This document shows, piece after piece, positions 27,364 through 33,055 of a DNA stretch of 33,055 bases (within the stretch, counting starts at the first letter, position 1; each line of letters opens with the position of its first letter). The DNA lies in assembly GCF_007992495.1 (NCBI RefSeq), contig NZ_BKAJ01000148.1, forward strand, positions 1 through 33,055, given 5' to 3'. The stretch comes from Reyranella soli. Lineage in GTDB: Bacteria > Pseudomonadota > Alphaproteobacteria > Reyranellales > Reyranellaceae. A model generated the notes under the pieces. That model made no database searches. It was not told the DNA's origin and worked only from the letters and a program-made list of their open reading frames with translations. A program made the translations under genes and the position numbers.

Positions 27364-27407
27364 GGAGGGGTCATGGGCAATGGGGTGTGGGAGCCCATGC
27401 CCCCTCC
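27364..27407. terminator. Strong hairpin after the megaprotein gene
   Basis: 15-base arms (27364-27378 GGAGGGGTCATGGGC, 27393-27407) with one mismatch and a 14-base loop, between the stop at 27321 and the convergent nuclease stop at 27429. There is no T-run, but position between convergent genes suggests a shared transcript end. Confidence 0.6.
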
Positions 27408-27428
27408 GCCCGCTTCGCAGGCGTCGCT

Positions 27429-27950
27429 CTAACGCCTGCCGCCGCGCCAGGCCGATGGGCTGATGCAGTCATGCGCGTGGACGCCGAGGCCGTCGAACCA
27501 CGCCTGCCACTCCGGCAGCAGGTAGCGCAGTGAATAGGTACTGTAGGCCCATGCCATGCCGGACCGGACCAAGGTCCCGCCGATGTCCTCGCCGGCTGCC
27601 CGGCAGACGGCGACGGTGCGCTGGTATCTGTCGGTCGTGACGCGCCGGCATTCGATCGGCCGCGCGGTGACGATCGCCGCCAAGGCGCGGCGCGCCTCCT
27701 CGCCGGCAGGCCAGCCACCGCAGTTCTGCCTGAGCTCCGGTGCATCGATGCCGTGCAGGCGGATCGACTGACCGGCTATCCTCAAGGTATCGCCGTCGAC
27801 CACCGACTGGCCATCCAGCACCCGACCCGACACGATCAGCGGCCCAGGGAACAGCCACGGCTCCACCGCCTGCCAGAGGGCGAGAGCAACCGCCACGCCT
27901 GCCAGGGCAACGATGCGCAGCGCCGGTCGGCGCCACCACCGCGCCCTCAC
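27429..27950 (-). CDS. Thermonuclease family (SNase-like) protein, membrane-anchored or secreted
   Basis: 173 aa from GTG at 27950, which overlaps the dehydratase stop in a GTGA arrangement. Residues ~10-30 form a hydrophobic anchor or signal (LRIVALAGVAVALALW). The SNase-like OB-fold follows: VDGDTLRIAGQSIRLHGIDAPE holds the metal Asp, the catalytic Arg (IRLHG) and the Glu (DAPE) equivalent to R35 and E43 of staphylococcal nuclease, and DRYQRTVAVC supplies the R87 equivalent. Later GMAWAY and Y..YLLPE complete the family pattern. Three to four Cys residues in the exported part suggest disulfides. Expected to cleave DNA/RNA with Ca2+ outside the cytoplasm. Coupling to IlvD looks positional, not functional. 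Confidence 0.85.
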   Translation of the reverse strand: MRARWWRRPALRIVALAGVAVALALWQAVEPWLFPGPLIVSGRVLDGQSVVDGDTLRIAGQSIRLHGIDAPELRQNCGGWPAGEEARRALAAIVTARPIECRRVTTDRYQRTVAVCRAAGEDIGGTLVRSGMAWAYSTYSLRYLLPEWQAWFDGLGVHAHDCISPSAWRGGRR

Positions 27951-29662
27951 ACGATGCAGCCGTAATGCGCCGACGACACCAGCCGCACGTACTTGTGATG
28001 GACCGAGCCCGGCCGCACGCGCGTCGCATCGGGCGCCGTCCAGCTGGCCATGCGCCGGGCGATCTCGGCGTCCGGCACGTCGAGATCGAGCGTGCGCTTC
28101 TTGGGGTCGATCACGATGGCGTCGCCGTCGCGCACCGCGGCGATCGGGCCGCCCTTCGACGCCTCGGGCGAGATGTGGCCGATCAGGATGCCGTGGCTGA
28201 CGCCCGAAAAGCGGCCGTCGGTGATCAGCGCCACGTCCTCGCCCAGGCCGCGGCCCTGCAGCTGGATCGTCAGCATCACCATCTCTGGCATGCCCGGGCC
28301 GCCGACCGGCCCGACATTGCGCACCACGACGACGTTGCCCTTGACGATCTCGCCGGCGCGGATCGCCTTCATGGCGTTGGCCTCGGAGTCGAACACGCGC
28401 GCCGTGCCGCGGAACACGCCCTTCTCCAGGGTCTTGCCGGAGAGCTTCAGGAGACAGCTCTCGGGCGCGAGATTGCCCTTCAACACGCTGATATGGTTGT
28501 TGGCCGGCGCGATCGGATCCTTGACCGGGCGGACGATGTCCTGTTGGCCGAGCTTGTCGAGCGTCGGCACGTCGGCAAGGTTCTCGGCGAGCGTCTTGCC
28601 GGTGACGGTCATGACATCGCCATGCAGGAACCCGGCCTGCAGAAGCTCCTTCATCACGATCGGCACGCCGCCGATCGCATGCAGGCTGGTCATGGCATAG
28701 GGGCCATGGGGCTGCAGGTTGGCGAGCAGCGGAACCTTCTCGCCGATCGCCTGGATGCGCTCGATGCCGATCGGCACCTGGGCCTCGCGAGCGATCGCCA
28801 GCAGGTGCAGGTACATGTTGGTCGAGCCGCCCATGGCATAGACCGTCGTGATCGCGTTCTCGAAGGCGCGTTCGGTCATGATGTCGCGCGGACGGATGCC
28901 CTGCTCCATCAGCCGGTAGAGAGCGTCGACCGAGGCGCGGGCCTGTGCCGCCACGTCCTCGTGGATGCCGCCGGCGGCGCCGCGATCGGCCGGATGCGAG
29001 GCGCCGTGCGGCAGCATCATGCCAATCGCCTCGGCGATGGTGCTCATGGTGTTGGCGGTGAACATGGCGCCGCAGGTACCGCTGCCCGGCAACACGTTGC
29101 GCTCGAGCGCGTCGAACTCCTCGGCGGTGATGCGGCCGGCCTCGCGCGCGGCGCGGCCCTCGGCCCAGTCCATGATGGTGAGGTTGGTGCCCTTCCTGGC
29201 CCACGGACCGAAGTCGACCCTGCCCGGCGAGCTGGTGCCCGGATAGAGCACCAGGCCGAAGGCATTGGTGCGCGCCAGCGGCATCAGGGCGGCAGCGCCG
29301 GTCTTGTCGCAGCCCGAGATCACAATCATCGCGTCGCCGTGATGGGCGTAGTGGCCGATCTCGAAGCAGTCGGCGGCGACGTCGCGCGACACCAGGCTGT
29401 AGCCCGCCGTCGGCGTGCCTTGCGTGAGGGCGTCGGACACGGCCGGCGCGCCGACCACCAGGCCCTGCCCGCCGCGCGCGGCGATCAGGTCGACCAGCAG
29501 GTCGGTGATGGCGCGCACGCGGTTGTTGCAGCGGTGGGCATTGGTCCAGGCGCTGGCGATGGTGACGATGGCGGTGGCCTGGGCGGCGCGGTCGGGATCG
29601 AAGCCCGCCGCGCGGACTTCGACTCGTGATTTCTTCCAGTAGGTGCTGCTGTCCTGTGTCAT
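27947..29662 (-). CDS. IlvD/Edd family dehydratase, divergent subfamily
   Basis: 571 aa. Three family cysteines for an Fe-S cluster are present: C45 (HRCNNR), C118 (ISGCDKT) and C197 (GSGTCGAMFTANTM), with K120 in the position of the modified lysine, and the C-terminal swivelling domain carries GRGLGEDVALITDGRFSG and GHISPEA. Family members dehydrate 2,3-dihydroxy acids (branched-chain amino acid synthesis) or sugar acids (gluconate, arabonate, xylonate). The N-terminus (YWKKSRVEVRAAG, ASAWTNAHRCNNR instead of NSWNE..PCN) departs from housekeeping IlvD, so a sugar-acid or other hydroxy-acid substrate is as likely as valine/isoleucine synthesis. I assign no gene symbol for that reason. The start codon lies at the edge of a hairpin; the autotransporter stop is 23 bases upstream. 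Confidence 0.88.
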   Translation of the reverse strand: MTQDSSTYWKKSRVEVRAAGFDPDRAAQATAIVTIASAWTNAHRCNNRVRAITDLLVDLIAARGGQGLVVGAPAVSDALTQGTPTAGYSLVSRDVAADCFEIGHYAHHGDAMIVISGCDKTGAAALMPLARTNAFGLVLYPGTSSPGRVDFGPWARKGTNLTIMDWAEGRAAREAGRITAEEFDALERNVLPGSGTCGAMFTANTMSTIAEAIGMMLPHGASHPADRGAAGGIHEDVAAQARASVDALYRLMEQGIRPRDIMTERAFENAITTVYAMGGSTNMYLHLLAIAREAQVPIGIERIQAIGEKVPLLANLQPHGPYAMTSLHAIGGVPIVMKELLQAGFLHGDVMTVTGKTLAENLADVPTLDKLGQQDIVRPVKDPIAPANNHISVLKGNLAPESCLLKLSGKTLEKGVFRGTARVFDSEANAMKAIRAGEIVKGNVVVVRNVGPVGGPGMPEMVMLTIQLQGRGLGEDVALITDGRFSGVSHGILIGHISPEASKGGPIAAVRDGDAIVIDPKKRTLDLDVPDAEIARRMASWTAPDATRVRPGSVHHKYVRLVSSAHYGCIV

Positions 29663-29683
29663 GCCGGCAGGTTAGCCCGGCAT
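29661..29683. terminator. Hairpin between autotransporter stop and dehydratase start
   Basis: Perfect 7-base arms ATGCCGG / CCGGCAT separated by 9 bases. On the minus strand it follows the autotransporter stop directly and its far arm overlaps the first two bases of the dehydratase ATG. It could end the upstream transcript or modulate dehydratase translation. It is short, so chance is possible. Confidence 0.4.
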
Positions 29684-29685
29684 GA

Positions 29686-32600
29686 TCACCACGTCATGCG
29701 GACGCCGGCGGTGATGGCATGCGCGCTGTCCTGGGCCGAGATGTCGCCCTCGTAGCGGAGATAGATCGACGTCGCGTCGGCGATCGCCGTGTTGGCCGAA
29801 AGACCGATGACGACGCCATCGCGCTGCGGCGAGATGCCGAAAGTCGTAAAGGGCATCGCCGGCGCGCCGGCCAGGGTCGCCGCCACCGGACGGGCGACAT
29901 CGGCGTATTCATGGCTCCAGCCCAGGCGAAGCTGCATCGCAAGCTTCTCGCGCCAGCCGAGGTCCATCGACCCGCCAAGCTGCGCGCCGATGACGGACCG
30001 CAGCGAGTTGGTCTGCTGCTGGGCGATCGACAGGTTCAACGACTGTGCCCCGGTCTCGGTGAAGGCGTTCTGGTTCCCCGTGTAGGCCTGCAGGCGCGCG
30101 AACGGCGTCACGAAGGCGTTGGCATTGGTGCCGAGGTCGAAGCGATAGCCGGTCTCGAGCTGGCCGTACCACTGATTGGCGCCGGTCTTGCCGTAAGCGG
30201 TACGCGGCTGCAGCCCGGGAATGGCGATGTTCCGCCACATCTGGTTCTGGGTGTAGGCGTAGCCGATCAGGCCGTCGGCATAGACCTTGTCCTGGGCGAA
30301 GCCGCCGTAGAGTCCGACCTGGAAGGTATTGGACCGGCCGAGGCCATCGAAGCCGCTGACCCATTGCGTGCCGGTGCTGTAACCGGCCGTCACGCCCATG
30401 CGGAAGTTGTCGGTGATCAGTCGGTCCAGACCCGCGGCGAAGCCACCGGCGTTGTAGGTGACGGTGCCGACGGACTGGCCGGCGCCGATGGTGCCGAGAC
30501 CACCCAACGCACCGCCCCAGGCGCCCCACTTCGGTGGCGTGGTGCTGTCGCAAGCCACGTCGCACGCCTCGGCCAGGGCCACGCGATTGGACATGGGTGA
30601 ACCACCACCGCCGGTCTGGTTGGCGAAGTTGTTCATGAAGAGCTGCATGCCCTGGACCATCGAGGTCGAGAAGCCCGCGTAGTTGTTGCCCGAGAGTGCA
30701 GTGAGGACAGGGGGAATTTGAGATGCGTTCAGTTGAGACAAGGTGACGAGCACATTTCCAAAATCTCCGGCGGCTGTCCCAGCCGCTCCATCGAGCGCTG
30801 CGCCCACAGCGCCCTGGGTTGCTGTCTGAGCCGCCGCAGCAAATCCACCGACCTGGAGGGTGAGATAGACATTGTTAGAATCGTAACTGAGGGTCGGAAT
30901 GAGAAATTGTGAGCCACCCGTTACTGATGAATAGGCGCCGTTTACGCCGCCAGCGGCAGTAAGCAACGTATAAACAGTTCGCGGTCCGTACGTGCCGGGC
31001 TGCATCACCACCTGCACGGTTCCGCCATTGATTGTGGCGCTCGCCCCAACATTGATCCTATCGCCCTGCCCCGATGAACTAACCTCGGCCTGATAGGTCC
31101 CTCCGTTCTGGACGAATGTCCCGTTCACAGTCAGCGTACCTATCGAACTGCCCGGCATGATGGAGCCAGCGTTGGCTGTCAGGCCACCTACTGCACCATT
31201 GCCGCTCAGGCTTCCCGCGTTCATGACGACGGCGCCTGCCAAGCTACCACCTACGACAAGGCCGCCTGCATTCACGATCGTAGGCCCAGTGAAAGTACTA
31301 TTACCCGTCAACGTGAGCGTCGTACCGCCGAGCTTGATCAGCCCGCCTGTTCCCGAGATCGTCGAGCCTAATGTGGCATCGACGGCACCGCTCGTCGTGA
31401 GCGTGCCACTGCCAAGGGAAATCGCGCCCCCGGCCCCGGAAATGGCAGCGAAAGTCTGGCTATTGCCGTTCAAGTCAAAGCTTCCCCCATTGACTGTGAG
31501 CGTACTGGAAGCTGAGAGGGATGCGCCGGGTGCGAGCTGCAATACGCCTCCATTGACAACGGTCCCACCGCTGAAATTGCTCGCGCTCCCCAGGATCAGC
31601 GTGCCGGCGCCGTTCTTTGTCAAAGCGCCGGTACCGCTCATTCCCCGCAGTATGCTGAGATTGAAATTGTTGGTGTCTATCGTACCGCCGCCGATCCCGA
31701 GGCTTACGGTCCGCAAATTCGAGAGACTAAAGCTGCCGCCCAATTGAAGCGTGCCGCCTTGGAATGCGAGACTTCCGGTTGCCGCGCCCAGATTGTTGTC
31801 AGCAGAAACAACCAACGAGCCGGCGTTCAACGAAGTGCCCCCGGCATAGCTGTTTGTGCCAGTCAATGTCAGGCTGCCCGTTCCGATCTTCGTCAGCGAG
31901 CCGTTTCCGCCAATATTGCCGGACATCGTGATGGCATTGCCGTTGGAGTCGAACGTGCCGCCGCCAGTGTTTAACGTGATCGACCGCGACGAATTCACAT
32001 TTCCGTTGAATTGGAGTGTGCCACCGTCGAAGGCAAGTGGTCCGCCGGATCCACCCAGGTTCGCATCTCTTGAAATGGCGAGCGTGCCACCATCGATGGC
32101 GGTGCCATTGTCGTAGGTGTTGGTGCCGTTCAGGGTGAGCATCCCCGTACCAACCTTGACAAGTGAGCCGCCGCTACCGGAGATGACGCCGTTCACGACA
32201 GTCGACAGGTTGTTGCCGCCGACTGTGAGCATCTTGTTGCCGAGCACGAAGGATCCGGCCCCCTGGATTGAGCCGACATTTGTACCACTCGAGCTAAGGC
32301 CGGAAATGTCGAGCGTCGTGCCGCGCTCAAGGATGAAGCGCGCATCCCCTCCCGACGCTGCATTCTGCAGCACAATTCTGTCACCTATCGCAGCTGTCTG
32401 AAACGTCTGGATATTGGCCGAGTTGTTGACGACTCCGGCACCATTCAGGTTCAGCGTTGCGAATAGTGTAAAGAATTCGTAGGCCGGAGCGGCACTGCTG
32501 AAGGCGATCGTTCCGACGGTAGCACTGGTATCAACTGCCACAAGTGTCTTGACGCTGTTGCCGAAAGTCGCAACGCTGGTGGGAACCGTTGGGGGCGCCC

Positions 32601-32760
32601 AATTACCCGAATCGGTGAATCGATTGCCGACGGGATTGAAAAGCCAAGTTGCATCTTGTGCGGCGGCCCGTGTCGTCATCGACAGCAACGACAAAGCCAA
32701 CCAGAAGAGCAACAGGCCTTGCTTTGGTGCGGAAGGCCGTGACCCGCGACTCACAATCAT
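29686..32760 (-). CDS. Classical autotransporter (type Va), repeat passenger plus beta-barrel
   Basis: 1024 aa. The signal peptide (residues ~14-35, LLLFWLALSLLSM ... AAAQ, cleavage after AAA) is followed by a passenger beta-helix (~36-620) built of PATR-type repeats such as GNGSLTKIGTGSLTLTGTNS and GGTLQFNGNVNSS, a MPGSSIGTLTVNG/QGDRINVGASATINGG segment that closes the helix, a linker (~690-740), and the autotransporter barrel (~740-1024), which starts near WGAWGGALGG and ends GVRMTW with a terminal aromatic residue as required for BAM insertion. The passenger part (about 30720-32760) uses visibly more A/T-rich codons than the barrel part, a mosaic. Starts are uncertain (ATG 32760 lacks a clear ribosome-binding site). 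Function probably adhesion or surface display; no protease or esterase motif seen. Confidence 0.93.
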   Translation of the reverse strand: MIVSRGSRPSAPKQGLLLFWLALSLLSMTTRAAAQDATWLFNPVGNRFTDSGNWAPPTVPTSVATFGNSVKTLVAVDTSATVGTIAFSSAAPAYEFFTLFATLNLNGAGVVNNSANIQTFQTAAIGDRIVLQNAASGGDARFILERGTTLDISGLSSSGTNVGSIQGAGSFVLGNKMLTVGGNNLSTVVNGVISGSGGSLVKVGTGMLTLNGTNTYDNGTAIDGGTLAISRDANLGGSGGPLAFDGGTLQFNGNVNSSRSITLNTGGGTFDSNGNAITMSGNIGGNGSLTKIGTGSLTLTGTNSYAGGTSLNAGSLVVSADNNLGAATGSLAFQGGTLQLGGSFSLSNLRTVSLGIGGGTIDTNNFNLSILRGMSGTGALTKNGAGTLILGSASNFSGGTVVNGGVLQLAPGASLSASSTLTVNGGSFDLNGNSQTFAAISGAGGAISLGSGTLTTSGAVDATLGSTISGTGGLIKLGGTTLTLTGNSTFTGPTIVNAGGLVVGGSLAGAVVMNAGSLSGNGAVGGLTANAGSIMPGSSIGTLTVNGTFVQNGGTYQAEVSSSGQGDRINVGASATINGGTVQVVMQPGTYGPRTVYTLLTAAGGVNGAYSSVTGGSQFLIPTLSYDSNNVYLTLQVGGFAAAAQTATQGAVGAALDGAAGTAAGDFGNVLVTLSQLNASQIPPVLTALSGNNYAGFSTSMVQGMQLFMNNFANQTGGGGSPMSNRVALAEACDVACDSTTPPKWGAWGGALGGLGTIGAGQSVGTVTYNAGGFAAGLDRLITDNFRMGVTAGYSTGTQWVSGFDGLGRSNTFQVGLYGGFAQDKVYADGLIGYAYTQNQMWRNIAIPGLQPRTAYGKTGANQWYGQLETGYRFDLGTNANAFVTPFARLQAYTGNQNAFTETGAQSLNLSIAQQQTNSLRSVIGAQLGGSMDLGWREKLAMQLRLGWSHEYADVARPVAATLAGAPAMPFTTFGISPQRDGVVIGLSANTAIADATSIYLRYEGDISAQDSAHAITAGVRMTW

Positions 32761-32893
32761 GATCGCCGATGCTATCTGAATGGAAGTGAATTCTCATCCA
32801 GAAATTCTACTCGCGAGGGCCGGTGAAAATCCTGGCCGCTGGTACCGGCATAGGGATCATGTTTTGCGGGACCACTCGCACAGCGACGCGGTG

Positions 32894-32910
32894 TCATGAC
32901 GCCGTCATGA
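32894..32910. terminator. Short hairpin at the end of the second autotransporter
   Basis: TCATGAC GCC GTCATGA, perfect 7-base arms with a 3-base loop, immediately after the upstream autotransporter's stop on the minus strand. The rest of the spacer 32761-32893 should hold the promoter of the downstream autotransporter. A TAGAAT on the minus strand (around 32805-32810) could be a -10, but I see no good -35. Confidence 0.35.
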
Positions 32911-33055
32911 TCACCACGTCATGCGGACACCGGCGGTGATGGCATGCGCACTGTCCTGGGCCGAGATGTCGCCCTCGTAGCGGAGATAGATCGACGTCGC
33001 GTCGGCGACCGCCGTGTTGGCCGACAGGCCAATGACGACGCCGTCGCGCTGCGGA
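32911..33055 (-). CDS. Second autotransporter, C-terminal end of the barrel (cut by the window)
   Basis: The last 47 codons of a minus-strand gene, ending GDISAQDSAHAITAGVRMTW and TGA. Aligned without gaps from 32906, 142 of the 150 bases match 29681-29830, the end of the other autotransporter; by my reading the only amino-acid change is Ile to Val in the AIADATS segment, the other base changes being silent. The two genes are therefore tandem paralogues in the same orientation. The passenger lies outside the window. Confidence 0.92.
   Translation of the reverse strand, partial: PQRDGVVIGLSANTAVADATSIYLRYEGDISAQDSAHAITAGVRMTW

Overview
The window is high-GC, densely coded DNA from what looks like an alphaproteobacterium. 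The support for this is a PmtA-like phospholipid methyltransferase, an HDxxH Coq4-type protein, MHS-family transport, a two-membrane surface (classical autotransporters), and dispersed palindromic elements of a kind common in alphaproteobacterial intergenic regions. I cannot name the genus with confidence. No rRNA, tRNA, CRISPR array, transposase or integrase was recognised.

Layout. 1-1536: tail of a VOC-family protein, a weak 67-aa ORF, and a more A/T-rich gene carrying the PD-(D/E)XK-like N-terminal domain known from DGQHR/DndB-type proteins but no DGQHR half. It runs convergently into the stop codon of a molybdopterin oxidoreductase. 1528-4237: molybdopterin oxidoreductase plus a VanZ-like membrane protein. 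4566-7215: a probable beta-propeller protein and a tiny membrane protein, then on the other strand a five-helix membrane protein and an orphan acyl carrier protein. 7417-13764: metabolic genes, namely an M20 dipeptidase, a TetR regulator divergent from a TerB-like/Coq4-like fusion (two matching operators between them), a PmtA-like methyltransferase, a cysteine synthase-family enzyme and an MHS-type MFS transporter. Several long palindromes sit at the gene ends here.

13959-27321 is the most unusual part. Two very large exported-type proteins (about 1119 and 2441 aa), both without an N-terminal signal peptide and both ending in a DUF4114-type calcium-site motif, flank a two-component pair (NarL-type regulator and a membrane histidine kinase). 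The larger one joins a right-handed beta-helix, a DUF4214 domain, a propeller-like region, a pro-kumamolisin domain, a complete sedolisin (S53) peptidase with all expected catalytic residues, and DUF4114. I infer type I secretion, but no ABC/MFP/TolC genes are in the window.

27429-33055: a membrane-anchored nuclease overlapping an IlvD/Edd-family dehydratase, then a 1024-aa autotransporter, then at the window edge the last 47 codons of a second autotransporter whose end is nearly identical to the first. The first one is a mosaic, with an A/T-richer passenger on a high-GC barrel, as expected if passengers are exchanged between tandem paralogues.

The best candidates for something undescribed are the beta-helix/sedolisin megaprotein with its DUF4114 partner and two-component pair, the TetR-controlled TerB-Coq4 fusion, and the shuffled tandem autotransporters.
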